The notes beneath the pieces were generated by a model. It was not told the DNA's origin. It ran no database searches and worked only from the letters and a program-made list of their open reading frames with translations. A DNA stretch of 64,000 bases from the NCBI RefSeq assembly GCF_016592155.1, contig NZ_AP024237.1, positions 496,001 through 560,000 on the forward strand. The letters run 5' to 3'. Below are positions 27,513-35,883 of this stretch, one piece after another; the first letter of the stretch is position 1; each line of letters starts with the position of its first letter. A program made the translations under genes and the position numbers. Source of the DNA: Mycobacterium heckeshornense. GTDB taxonomy: Bacteria > Actinomycetota > Actinomycetes > Mycobacteriales > Mycobacteriaceae.

Positions 27513-27569
27513 GAACGTGAAACTGTGGCGAAAAATCGGCCGAAAATTCGCAACAGTTTCACGTTCGGC
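27513..27569. repeat. Hairpin repeat at the 5' side of DUF559 cassette 2
   Basis: Arms GAACGTGAAAC (27513-27523) and GTTTCACGTTC (27556-27566) enclose a loop with GGCCGAAAATTCGCAACA. Direct repeat of 26591-26648, differing mainly in the left part of the loop. It ends six bases before the echA19 stop codon. Confidence 0.83.
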
Positions 27570-27574
27570 GCAAG

Positions 27575-28363
27575 CTACCGGCCTTTGAACCGCGGGGGCC
27601 GCTTCTCCTTGAAGGCCAGCGGCCCTTCCTTGGCGTCCTCAGACAAGAACACCTGGATCCCCAGCTGGGTGTCGATTGTGAACGCCTCGTTCTCGGGCAG
27701 GCCCTCGGTCTCCCGGATGGCGCGCAGAATCGCCTGCACCGCCAGCGGCCCGTTTGCCGAAATGACGTCCGCGATCTCCAAGGCCTTGGTCAGTGCCTGC
27801 CCGTCGGGCACGACGTAGCCGATGAGCCCGATCTCCTTGGCCTCGGCGGCGGTGATGTGCCGCCCGGTCAGCAGCAGATCACAGGCATGCGTGTAGGGAA
27901 TCTGTCGGACCAGCCGCACCGCTGAGCCCCCCATCGGGTAAAGGCTCCAGCGCGCCTCCGAAATGCCGAACTTCGCGCTTTCGCCGGCGACCCGGATGTC
28001 GGTGCCCTGCAGGATCTCGGTGCCGCCGGCAATCGCCGGGCCCTCCACCGCGGCGATCAGCGGCTTGGTCAGCCGTCGACCCTTAAGCAGGGCGTCGATG
28101 CGCGACGGGTCGTAGCTGCCGTCCTTGAACGACTCACCCGGCGGCTTCGCGGTCGCCGCCTTCAGGTCCATGCCCGAACAGAAATAGCCGCCGGCCCCGG
28201 TCAGGATCGCGCAGCGGATGTCGGGATCGTGGTCGACACGGTCCCACGCTTCGACCATGATTTGCATCATTTCGGTGCTGAGCGCGTTGCGGGCCGCCGG
28301 CCGGTTGAGCGTCACGATGAGGGTGTGTCCGCGCTGCTCGACGAGGGCATCGGGTTGTTCCAC
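27575..28363 (-). CDS. echA19: EchA19, steroid enoyl-CoA hydratase
   Basis: A 262-residue crotonase that hydrates cholesterol-derived enoyl-CoA in an early side-chain beta-oxidation cycle. Blocks: [15 protein letters not shown], the oxyanion loops [15 protein letters not shown] and [30 protein letters not shown], and the C-terminal [12 protein letters not shown]. In the acyl-CoA loop Glu residues follow GGTE and SEAR as in hydratases. Divergent from fadD19 with a shared perfect KstR box. Confidence 0.94.
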   Translation of the reverse strand: MEQPDALVEQRGHTLIVTLNRPAARNALSTEMMQIMVEAWDRVDHDPDIRCAILTGAGGYFCSGMDLKAATAKPPGESFKDGSYDPSRIDALLKGRRLTKPLIAAVEGPAIAGGTEILQGTDIRVAGESAKFGISEARWSLYPMGGSAVRLVRQIPYTHACDLLLTGRHITAAEAKEIGLIGYVVPDGQALTKALEIADVISANGPLAVQAILRAIRETEGLPENEAFTIDTQLGIQVFLSEDAKEGPLAFKEKRPPRFKGR

Positions 28364-28407
28364 GGGTGTCTGCCTTCCTGCGTATAGGCCCCGGACTTGT
28401 CAGAAAA

Positions 28408-28421
28408 TGTAACACGTTCTA
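28408..28421. promoter_or_regulatory. KstR operator between echA19 and fadD19
   Basis: TGTAACACGTTCTA, a perfect KstR-type box. It is 44 bases upstream of echA19 and ten bases before the fadD19 GTG, the latter again suggesting a leaderless transcript. Confidence 0.87.
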
Positions 28422-28431
28422 ATTTGGGGCC

Positions 28432-30072
28432 GTGGCCCTGAATATCGCCGACCTCGCCGAGCACGCGATCGACGCCGTGCCTGACCGTGTCGCCTTGATC
28501 TGCGGCGACGATCAGCTGACCTACGCCCAGCTCGAGGAGAAGGCCAACCGCTTCGCGCACTACCTGATCGACCAGGGCGTCAAGAAGGACGACAAGGTCG
28601 GCCTGTACTGTCGCAATCGCAACGAGATCGTGATCGCGATGCTGGGCATCGTCAAGGCGGGCGCAATCGGAGTCAACGTCAACTTCCGCTACGTCGAAAG
28701 CGAACTGCGCTACCTGTTCGAAAACTCCGACATGGTGGCGCTGGTGCACGAGCGCCAGTACGCCGACCGCGTCGCCCACGTGCTCCCCGATACCCCCAAC
28801 GTCAAGACAGTGCTCGTGGTTGACGACGGCAGCGACAAGGACTACCGACGATACGGCGGTGTCGAGTTCTACTCTGCACTCGAAAAGGGCTCACCCGAGC
28901 GTGATTTCGGCCCGCGCAGCGCCGACGACATCTACCTGCTCTACACCGGCGGCACCACCGGGTTCCCGAAGGGCGTGATGTGGCGTCACGAGGACATCTA
29001 TCGGGTGCTGCTCGGCGGAACTGACTTCGCCACCGGTGAATACGTCAAGGACGAATACGACCTGGCCAAGCAAGCGGCCGCGGCGCCACCGATGGTCCGG
29101 TTCCCCATTCCCCCGATGATCCACGGCGCGACGCAATCCGCTACGTGGATGGCGCTGTTCTCCGGCGGAACCATTGTGCTGGCACCAGAATTCGACGCCG
29201 ACGAAGTGTGGCGGACGGTGCATAAACACAAAGTGAACCTGCTCTTCTTCACCGGCGACGCGATGGCAAGGCCGCTTTTGGACGCACTGAGCAAGGACAA
29301 CGACTACGACCTGTCATCGCTGTATCTCCTGGCGAGCACCGCTGCGCTGTTCTCGCCCAGTATCAAGGAGAAACTCCTTGAGCTGCTGCCCAATCGGGTG
29401 ATCACCGACTCGATCGGTTCCTCGGAGACCGGCTTCGGTGGCACCAGCGTCGTCGCCAAAGGCCAGGCGCACACGGGCGGCCCGCGCGTCAACATCGACA
29501 AGTGGACCGTCGTGCTCGACGAGAACGGCAACGAGGTCAGACCCGGCTCCGGGGTGCGGGGGGTCATCGCCAAGCGGGGTCATGTCCCGGTCGGCTACTA
29601 CAAGGACCCGGAAAAGTCCGCGGCCACCTTCAAGGTCATCAACGGCGTGCGCTACGCGATTCCCGGCGACTACGCGACGGTCGAGCAAGACGGCACCGTG
29701 ACACTGCTGGGTCGCGGCTCGCAGTCGATCAACAGTGGCGGGGAGAAGATCTACCCCGAAGAAGTGGAGGCCGCGCTGAAGGGCCATCCGGACGTGTTCG
29801 ACGCCCTGGTGGTCGGGGTGCCCGACGAGCGTTACGGCCAATGCGTGGCCGCGGTGGTGCAGCCTCGGTCTGGAACACGCCCGACCCTGGCCGAACTCGA
29901 CCGGTTTGTGCGCAGCGAGATCGCGGGATACAAAGTGCCACGCAAACTCTGGTACGTCGACGAGATCAAGCGATCACCCGCGGGCAAGCCGGATTACCGC
30001 TGGGCCAAGGAGCAAACCGAAGCCCGGCCCGCCGACGAGGTGCATGCCAACCACGCGGCGACCCGAACCTGA
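28432..30072 (+). CDS. fadD19: FadD19, steroid-26-oyl-CoA synthetase
   Basis: Acyl-CoA synthetase (546 residues) that activates the C26 acid made by CYP125/CYP142, starting side-chain beta-oxidation. ANL-family motifs: A3 loop YLLYTGGTTGFPKGVMW at about residue 167, IGSSETGFGG, the hinge/A8 region GDYATVEQDGTVTLLGRGSQSINSGGEKIYPEEVE, and the A10 Lys in KRSPAGKPDYRWAK. GTG 28432 without a ribosome site is chosen from family length and the KstR spacing. Downstream are an amidohydrolase-like and an IlvX-like gene on the same strand. Confidence 0.95.
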   Translation: MALNIADLAEHAIDAVPDRVALICGDDQLTYAQLEEKANRFAHYLIDQGVKKDDKVGLYCRNRNEIVIAMLGIVKAGAIGVNVNFRYVESELRYLFENSDMVALVHERQYADRVAHVLPDTPNVKTVLVVDDGSDKDYRRYGGVEFYSALEKGSPERDFGPRSADDIYLLYTGGTTGFPKGVMWRHEDIYRVLLGGTDFATGEYVKDEYDLAKQAAAAPPMVRFPIPPMIHGATQSATWMALFSGGTIVLAPEFDADEVWRTVHKHKVNLLFFTGDAMARPLLDALSKDNDYDLSSLYLLASTAALFSPSIKEKLLELLPNRVITDSIGSSETGFGGTSVVAKGQAHTGGPRVNIDKWTVVLDENGNEVRPGSGVRGVIAKRGHVPVGYYKDPEKSAATFKVINGVRYAIPGDYATVEQDGTVTLLGRGSQSINSGGEKIYPEEVEAALKGHPDVFDALVVGVPDERYGQCVAAVVQPRSGTRPTLAELDRFVRSEIAGYKVPRKLWYVDEIKRSPAGKPDYRWAKEQTEARPADEVHANHAATRT

Positions 30073-30159
30073 TGCGCACACCGGGCGCAGCTGGTCGTCT
30101 CCGATCACCGTGGAGGGCCTGATTCAGTAGCTGGGCATCCGAGGCTACAGTCGAGCGCG

Positions 30160-30996
30160 ATGACGATCGACGTCTGGATGCAGCACCCGACACTGCGCTT
30201 TTTGCGCAGCGACATGCTGGCCTCGCTGCGGCGCTGGACTGGCGGGGCGATACCCGATACCGAAATCCCGATCGAGGCCACCCTGGCCGCGATGGACGCC
30301 GCGGCTGTCGACGTCGGGCTGCTGTCTGCCTGGCGCGGCCCGAATGGTCAAGACCTGGTCAGCAACGACGAGGTGGCCGAATGGGTTCGATTGCACCCCA
30401 ACCGGTTTGCCGGTCTGGCAGCGGTCGACCTGGACCGCCCGATGGATGCGGTGCGCGAACTGCGGCGGCGAGTGCGTGACGACGGGTTCCTCGGCCTGCG
30501 TGTGGTGCCTTGGCTGTGGGATGCGCCACCGACCGATCGCCGCTACTATCCGCTGTTTGCCGAATGCGTGCAGTTGGGTGTCCCGTTCTGCACCCAGGTC
30601 GGCCACACCGGTCCGCTCCGGCCCTCGGAGACCGGCCGCCCGATTCCCTACATCGACCAGGTGGCGCTGGACTTTCCCGAGCTTGTCATCGTCTGCGGGC
30701 ACGTCGGCTATCCGTGGACCGAGGAGATGGTCGCCGTTGCCCGCAAGCACGAGAACGTCTACATCGACACCTCGGCCTACACCACGAAACGACTCCCCGA
30801 AGAACTCATCCGGTTCATGAAAACCGGCAGCGGACAGCGAAAAGTGCTGTTCGGCACCAACTATCCGATGATCGCGCATGTCCATGCGCTGGCAGGCCTC
30901 GACGACCTCGGACTGAGCGACGACGCCCGCCGCGACTATTTGCATGCCAACGCCGAACGGGTCTTCAAGGTCGGCACGCGGAAGGCACAGACGTGA
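30160..30996 (+). CDS. Amidohydrolase-2-fold protein with degenerate metal site, Rv3510c-like
   Basis: A 278-residue TIM-barrel protein of the amidohydrolase 2 (ACMSD-like) group. The barrel His in LVIVCGHVGYPWTEEM is kept, but the N-terminal HxH is replaced by IDVWMQHPT and the conserved C-terminal Asp by Asn in KVLFGTNYPM. Catalysis by the usual metal mechanism is therefore doubtful. It overlaps the IlvX-like gene (GTGA), so the two are probably co-translated. A related degenerate protein lies at 42270-43136, beyond the island. Confidence 0.83.
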   Translation: MTIDVWMQHPTLRFLRSDMLASLRRWTGGAIPDTEIPIEATLAAMDAAAVDVGLLSAWRGPNGQDLVSNDEVAEWVRLHPNRFAGLAAVDLDRPMDAVRELRRRVRDDGFLGLRVVPWLWDAPPTDRRYYPLFAECVQLGVPFCTQVGHTGPLRPSETGRPIPYIDQVALDFPELVIVCGHVGYPWTEEMVAVARKHENVYIDTSAYTTKRLPEELIRFMKTGSGQRKVLFGTNYPMIAHVHALAGLDDLGLSDDARRDYLHANAERVFKVGTRKAQT

Positions 30997-32536
30997 ACGG
31001 CGCCCACGCGCTGATCAACACCCTGGTCGACGGGGAGTCGACGTGTGCTTCGCCAACCCGGGCACCTCCGAGATGCACTTCGTCGCGGCGCTTGACAGCG
31101 CGCCGCGGATGCGCAGCGTGCTGACCCTGTTCGAGGGGGTGGCCACCGGCGCGGCCGACGGATATGCCCGCATCGCCGGGACGCCCGCCGCGGTGCTGGT
31201 GCACCTTGGGCCCGGGCTGGCCAACGGGCTGGCCAATCTGCACAACGCCCGCCGGGCCCGGGTGCCGATGGTGGTGGTCGTCGGCGACCACGCCACCTAT
31301 CACAAGAAATACGACGCCCCACTGGAATCCGACATCGACGCGCTGGCCGCCAGCGTGTCGGGTTGGGTGCGCCGCAGCCGTAGTACCGGCGAGGTCGCTG
31401 CCGATGCGGCCGAAGCCATCACCACAAGCCGAGCAAGCCAACATATTTCGACGCTCATCCTGCCTGCGGATGTGTCGTGGTCGGATGGTGCGACGACAGC
31501 CAGGGCGGTGTCGGCGCGGCGGACGCCGGTTGCCGACATTGACCGAATCGCCACGGTGTTGCGCTCGGGCGAGCCGACGGTGGTCCTGGTCGGCGGTGAC
31601 GCCACCCGCGAATCCGGGCTGACCGCCGCTGCGCGCATCGCCACGGCCACCGGTACGCGCTGGTACTGCGAGACGTTCCCGACCCGGTTGCAGCGTGGCG
31701 CCGGACGGCCCGTCGTCGAGCGCCTCGCCTACTTCGCCGAGGCCGTCACCGCCCAGCTCGACGGCGCCAAACACCTTGTGCTGGCCGGCGCCAAGTGGCC
31801 CGTATCGTTTTTCGCGTACCCGGGCCGGCCCAGCGACCTGGTACCCAAGGGCTGCGAAGTTCACCACCTCGCCGACGGTGTCGGTGCCGCCGACGCGTTG
31901 ATCGCGCTCGCCGAGGAGGTGGCGCCCGGGATCGCTGCGCCGCTGGCTGCGCCGTCGCGTCCGGTGCTGCCGACCGGTTCCCTGACCGCGGCGTCGGCAG
32001 CCGACGTCGTTGGCGCGCTCATGCCCGAGGACGTGATCGTCGTCGACGAATCCAACACCTCGGGCCCGCTGCTGGCACAAGCCACCGCCGGAGCGCCGGC
32101 ACATGACTGGCTGACTCTGACCGGTGGCGCCATCGGGTATGGCATCCCCGCTGCCATAGGTGCTGCAATCGCGGCGCCGAATCGACCGGTGCTGTGCTTG
32201 GAATCCGACGGCTCGGCGATGTACACGCTCGCCGGGCTGTGGACACAGGCCCGGGAGAACCTGGACGTCACCACTGTCATCTACAACAACGGGGCCTACG
32301 ATATCCTGCGGCTGGAGCTGCAACGCGTCGGCGCAGAAAACGCACCGGGGCCTAAGGCGCGCGAACTGCTCGATTTGACCTGTCCTGCAATAGATTTCGT
32401 CAAGCTGGCCGAAGGCATGGGAGTGCCGGGCCGCCGCGTGAACACCGCCGAGGAATTTGCCGACGCGCTGCAGGCCGGGTTCGCCACCCCCGGACCGCAT
32501 CTCATCGAGGCGGTAGTCCCGTCAATGCTCGGCTAG
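30993..32536 (+). CDS. ilvX: IlvX-like ThDP-dependent enzyme (acetolactate-synthase family) with apparent N-terminal frameshift
   Basis: A ThDP enzyme of about 514 residues in the Rv3509c family. It is related to acetolactate synthase, but its actual reaction is not known to me. The ThDP Glu is in LFEGVATGAADGYARIAG, and the pyrophosphate/Mg motif is ESDGSAMYTLAGLWTQ...NN near the C-terminus. The first 14 residues (GTG 30993, NGAHALINTLVDG) are in one frame; the rest, from GVDVCFANPGTSEMHF, continues in the +1 frame. A missing G in the GGGG run at 31032-31035 would explain this. Either a sequencing error, a real disruption, or use of an in-frame GTG at 31043. Its 3' end is duplicated at 41780-42180. 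Confidence 0.8.
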
Positions 32537-32544
32537 CGGACTAT

Positions 32545-32625
32545 GTCGAGACTGCGTCCATGGCTGTCGAACGGGCCTGCACGACGCCGTAGGTACAGTT
32601 TGGACGCCGTGTCCGCAGTCTCGAC
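32545..32625. repeat. Long-loop inverted repeat after ilvX
   Basis: Arms GTCGAGACTGCG (32545-32556) and CGCAGTCTCGAC (32614-32625) are perfect 12-base inverted repeats around a 57-base loop. They sit in the 113-base gap between the convergent ilvX-like and TauD genes, at the left end of the island. Possible bidirectional terminator or a solo relic of a hairpin element like those flanking the DUF559 genes. Confidence 0.65.
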
Positions 32626-32649
32626 GCGGGCGTTACTTGGCGTTTCGCA

Positions 32650-33495
32650 TCACTGGATCGGTTCGTCGCCAAGCACCGTGGTGCGCAACATCTCTCGGGG
32701 CGAAAACGGGTCGTAGGGCGCTGCTCGGTGCAGCACGCCGCGGTTGTCCCAGATCACCGTGTCGCCGACCGACCAGCGGTGGCTGTACACCCTGTCGGGC
32801 ACGGTGGCACGCTCGAGCAGCTCGGCCAGCAGCGCGCGGCCCGCATCGAGATCCATGCCGACGACGTAATCGGCTGACGCACCCAGCACCAGCGACTTGC
32901 GACCGTCGTTGTGCGTCCATACCAGCGGATGCCGGTGGGTAGGCCGCGACCGCCACCGCGCCAACTGCTCCGGCGTGGGATCGGGAGTGACGCGCCGCTG
33001 CGACGCCTCCAGCGAGTGAACGACTTTCAGCGACGCGAACCGCTGCTTCTCGTCGTCGCTCAACGCGTCGTAAGCCGCATACGTGCTGGCGAATTCGGTT
33101 TCGCCGCCGCGTTCGGCGACCTGCACCGCCGACAGCACGGTGGCCTTCTGCGGGCATTCGTCGCCCATCGGCGTGCAGCCGTCGATGTGCCAGTCGAAGG
33201 TGGCGCGCAGATACGCCGCCGACGAATTCTTCGACAGGTCCAACGTAATCGGGTAGATACCCGGAACGGGGTGATGACCGTCGGAGGAGTGGTCGACATC
33301 GCCGAGACGGCGGCAAAAGTCCACCTGTGCTTCGGGATTCAGATGCAACTCGGGGAAGACCAGCACGCCGTTGGTTTCCAGTGCGTCGAGCACGGCTTCG
33401 GCGAGCGCGTCGTCGGTGGCGAGCCGATCGGGATCGATGCCGGTGACTTCGGCTCCCACCGATGCGGTGAGCTTTTTGACGGTTAGCAGACTCAT
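32650..33495 (-). CDS. TauD/TfdA-family 2-oxoglutarate-dependent dioxygenase
   Basis: Non-heme Fe(II) dioxygenase of 281 residues. Metal ligands fit His103-x-Asp105 in TFDWHIDGCTPMGDECP and His256 in WDNRGVLHRA; the 2-oxoglutarate Arg is likely Arg267 or Arg271 in SPREMLRTTV. The N-terminus VKKLTASVGAEVTGIDPDRLATDD is typical of the TauD/TfdA group. ATG 33495 is chosen because family similarity begins there; the open frame runs further upstream into the next gene. It is the last gene of the reductase-SDR-Rieske-small protein operon. Substrate unknown. Confidence 0.87.
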   Translation of the reverse strand: MSLLTVKKLTASVGAEVTGIDPDRLATDDALAEAVLDALETNGVLVFPELHLNPEAQVDFCRRLGDVDHSSDGHHPVPGIYPITLDLSKNSSAAYLRATFDWHIDGCTPMGDECPQKATVLSAVQVAERGGETEFASTYAAYDALSDDEKQRFASLKVVHSLEASQRRVTPDPTPEQLARWRSRPTHRHPLVWTHNDGRKSLVLGASADYVVGMDLDAGRALLAELLERATVPDRVYSHRWSVGDTVIWDNRGVLHRAAPYDPFSPREMLRTTVLGDEPIQ

Positions 33496-33524
33496 CGCCT
33501 TGTCCCCTTCTTGATGGACGGCGC

Positions 33525-33860
33525 TCACGGCACCGGCTCGCTGATGCGAGTCATGACGGCATCGGCAGCATCGGTGGGCCGGGGCTGATGCATGATCTCC
33601 ACCGCCATCGCGACCATGATCAGCGAATAGATGAGGTGCAGCAGGTGCACCGCGTCCTCGGGCATGTCGTCCAGCGAGAACTTGTCGCAATACTCGATCG
33701 CCTCCTCCAACCGGGGAAAGAAGGCGTCGTAGAACTCCCGCATCTCGGCCATGCTGCTGGCCATCCGCCGGTCCCACCGTTCGGCTTCGGTCGGCAGACA
33801 CCAAATCCGCGCGAACGGCTCGAGTTCGGCAAAAGCACTAGGCAACGACGTGTCAGCCAT
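33525..33860 (-). CDS. Small Rieske-partner protein, type 1 (unknown family)
   Basis: A 111-residue, mostly helical protein with no recognised domain. Key conserved segments shared with the 38651-38980 product are LPTEAERWDRR, SSMAEMREFYDA, YCDKFSLDDMPED, HLIYSLIMVAM and the C-terminal SEPVP. Its ATG lies within the last codons of the Rieske oxygenase gene (8-base overlap), as does that of its paralogue, so each probably works with the adjacent oxygenase as a subunit or chaperone. It does not resemble the ~170-residue NTF2-fold beta subunit of ring-hydroxylating dioxygenases. Confidence 0.8.
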   Translation of the reverse strand: MADTSLPSAFAELEPFARIWCLPTEAERWDRRMASSMAEMREFYDAFFPRLEEAIEYCDKFSLDDMPEDAVHLLHLIYSLIMVAMAVEIMHQPRPTDAADAVMTRISEPVP

Positions 33861-35124
33861 GGCGCGCCCCTGCCGGTCTACGTTCGGCCTGATATTCCGC
33901 CACCCAATCAGCAACCGCCTTGTGCAAATGGCGGACCAAGATCTCCTGATCGTTGAGCGGGAAGTCATCGACGATGCCAGTCTCCAACGCGGCCTGAGTG
34001 CCGCCCAGCATGCCGGCGTCTTGCAGTGCAAACTCTTTGAGCACCACCGCCGCGACCTCGTGTTCGATCCGTTCCCGCACGCTGCGGGCTGGATGGAAGT
34101 AGGTGAGCGCCTCGAACCGGTGGGTGTTGTGCGAGGTCGGCCAATACCGGTAGAGCAAGTACCAGCCGCCGTAGATGAGGATTTCCAGGTTCGGGAAGAT
34201 CTGGAAGTTGCTGATACCCCAGGGTTCGATGCCACCCGGATTGAGCCCGGCTGGCAGTTCACCCAAATCGGGAGTCCGCCAGGGGCCGACCAGCCCACTG
34301 CGCGTGACCCGCTCGATCGGATACATGTACTCCGGCGCCAACAGCCAGCGGCGGGTGCCTGCCGTGGACACCAGGCGGTGCGGTCCGTCGATCTGGAAGT
34401 GCGCGCATTCGAAACCGGCGTTGGGATCCCGCACCTCGGGCGGAACCTGCTGCGGGTGCAGCGACGGCACGTGGTAGTACTCCTGGAACGCGTCGGCGAA
34501 GATCTTCCAGTTGCTGTTGTTGTCGGCGACCCACTCGTAGCGTTCGGTCAGCTTGTCGAATGGGTAGTCGTCCAGCCCGGTGATCATCGGGCCGAGGAAC
34601 TCCCGCAAAGTTTGCCGCGGCTCGGGATCAAAGTTGACGAAGATGAAGCCGTTCCAGACGTCGCAGTGCACCGAACGCAGACCGTATTCTGCACGGTCGA
34701 GGTCGAAGAACTCCGACTCCTGCTGCACGAACGTCAGCGCGCCGTCGAGGTCGTAGCGCCAGCCGTGATACTTGCAGGTGAACTGCCGGCAGATCCCTTT
34801 GGTTTCCTGATCGGGAAAGTCGTTCCACACCAGCTTGTTTCCGCGATGACGGCAGATGTTGTGGAATGCGCGGATCACCTTGTCCTTGCCTTTGACCACG
34901 ATGATCGACGTGCCCGCCGCGGCGATGTCCTTGGTGAAGTAGCTGCCGACGCGGGGAAGTTCCTCCACGCGCCCGACGTTGAGCCAGGCGCGTTTGAAGA
35001 TCGCCTCGCGTTCGGCCGCGTAGAACTCCGGCGACGTGGAATCGCGGAACGAGATCGGTCCGGTGCCCAACTCCGGATAGTGTTCGGTCCAACTACCCTC
35101 CGCCGGTTTAGGCCATCTCGCCAT
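33853..35124 (-). CDS. Rieske oxygenase alpha subunit 1 (ring-hydroxylating dioxygenase type)
   Basis: A 423-residue oxygenase. Rieske ligands are Cys91, His93, Cys117 and His120 in NICRHRGNKLVW and CKYHGWRYDLDG. The mononuclear iron His pair is His218 and His223 in FADAFQEYYHVPSLH. The C-terminal SRPBCC-like catalytic domain follows (NFQIFPNLEILIYGGWYLLYRYWPTS). It is close in sequence to the second island oxygenase (38980-40245): near-identical N-terminus MARxPKPxEGSWT and the same spacing of all ligands. Electrons probably come from the KshB-like reductase two genes upstream. Substrate unknown; likely aromatic or terpenoid. Confidence 0.9.
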   Translation of the reverse strand: MARWPKPAEGSWTEHYPELGTGPISFRDSTSPEFYAAEREAIFKRAWLNVGRVEELPRVGSYFTKDIAAAGTSIIVVKGKDKVIRAFHNICRHRGNKLVWNDFPDQETKGICRQFTCKYHGWRYDLDGALTFVQQESEFFDLDRAEYGLRSVHCDVWNGFIFVNFDPEPRQTLREFLGPMITGLDDYPFDKLTERYEWVADNNSNWKIFADAFQEYYHVPSLHPQQVPPEVRDPNAGFECAHFQIDGPHRLVSTAGTRRWLLAPEYMYPIERVTRSGLVGPWRTPDLGELPAGLNPGGIEPWGISNFQIFPNLEILIYGGWYLLYRYWPTSHNTHRFEALTYFHPARSVRERIEHEVAAVVLKEFALQDAGMLGGTQAALETGIVDDFPLNDQEILVRHLHKAVADWVAEYQAERRPAGARHG

Positions 35125-35136
35125 GTGAACCTCCCT

Positions 35137-35883
35137 TCACATCACGGCTCCGCCGTTGACGCCGAGCACCTGGCCGGTGATGAAGCCGGCTTCCTCGGAG
35201 CACAAAAATCCCACCGCGGCGGCGATGTCGGCGCCCGTGCCGAGGTGGCCCACCGGAATCCGGCCGGCGAGCGTCTCGTTCGACGGCAGGTGTCCCTCGG
35301 CTTGCGATTGGCGTTGCATCGGCGTTTCGATGCCCGACGGGGGGATGTTGTTGACTGTGATGCCGGCGGACGCATACTCGTGCGCCAGCGATTTGGTCAA
35401 CGTGATCACCGCTCCTTTGGAGGCGGCGTAATGAGCCATGCCGGGCGAGCCACGTTGGGCGCTCGACGACGAAATCATCACGATCCGCCCCCAACCCGCG
35501 GCCACCATGTCCGGTATCGCGACCTGGCAGCAGTGAAACGTGCCGGTGAGGTTGACGTCGATGATCCGCTGCCACGACTCGGGAGTGATCTCCGTGAACG
35601 GCGCAAACCCCACCATGCCGGCGCTGGTCACCAGAATGCCCACCGGGCCGAGCTCGCTGCGCACTTTGGCGAACGCCTCCTCGACCGCCCGACGGTCGGT
35701 CACATCCACCTCGGCCGCCAACGCGGTCACGCCGTCCGCACAGAGCTCGTCGCAAACGCGATGCGCGGCTTGGCCGTTGAGGTCGAGGATAGCGACCTTG
35801 TGGCCACGGCGGCCCAGCTCATGACAGATCGCCTCTCCCATTCCGGATGCGCCGCCGGTCACCACCGCCACCCGCTCGGTCAT
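35137..35883 (-). CDS. Short-chain dehydrogenase/reductase of the island
   Basis: A 248-residue classical SDR: VAVVTGGASGMGEAICHELGRRGHKVAILDLNG, NxAG variant TSAGMVGFAP, catalytic IVMISSSSAQRGSPGMAHYAASKGAVITLTKSLAHEY (Ser, Tyr and Lys), and GFITGQVLGVNGGAVM at the end. It could oxidise a diol or alcohol made by the neighbouring Rieske enzyme. ATG 35883 overlaps the reductase stop by four bases; the oxygenase begins 12 bases after the stop. Confidence 0.9.
   Translation of the reverse strand: MTERVAVVTGGASGMGEAICHELGRRGHKVAILDLNGQAAHRVCDELCADGVTALAAEVDVTDRRAVEEAFAKVRSELGPVGILVTSAGMVGFAPFTEITPESWQRIIDVNLTGTFHCCQVAIPDMVAAGWGRIVMISSSSAQRGSPGMAHYAASKGAVITLTKSLAHEYASAGITVNNIPPSGIETPMQRQSQAEGHLPSNETLAGRIPVGHLGTGADIAAAVGFLCSEEAGFITGQVLGVNGGAVM

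Larger units (their letters stand above)
26588..27569 (-). mobile_element. Putative DUF559 nuclease cassette 2 (hairpin-flanked)
   Basis: A single DUF559 gene between two direct copies of a ~57-base hairpin (GAACGTGAAAC arms). The right halves of the two copies (CGGCCGAAAATTCGCAACAGTTTCACGTTCGGCGC) are identical over more than 30 bases. It sits between convergent cyp142 and echA19, where I recall an unrelated gene (Rv3517) in M. tuberculosis. The same design as cassette 1 with a different loop suggests a family of insertions; the mechanism is unknown. Confidence 0.55.
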
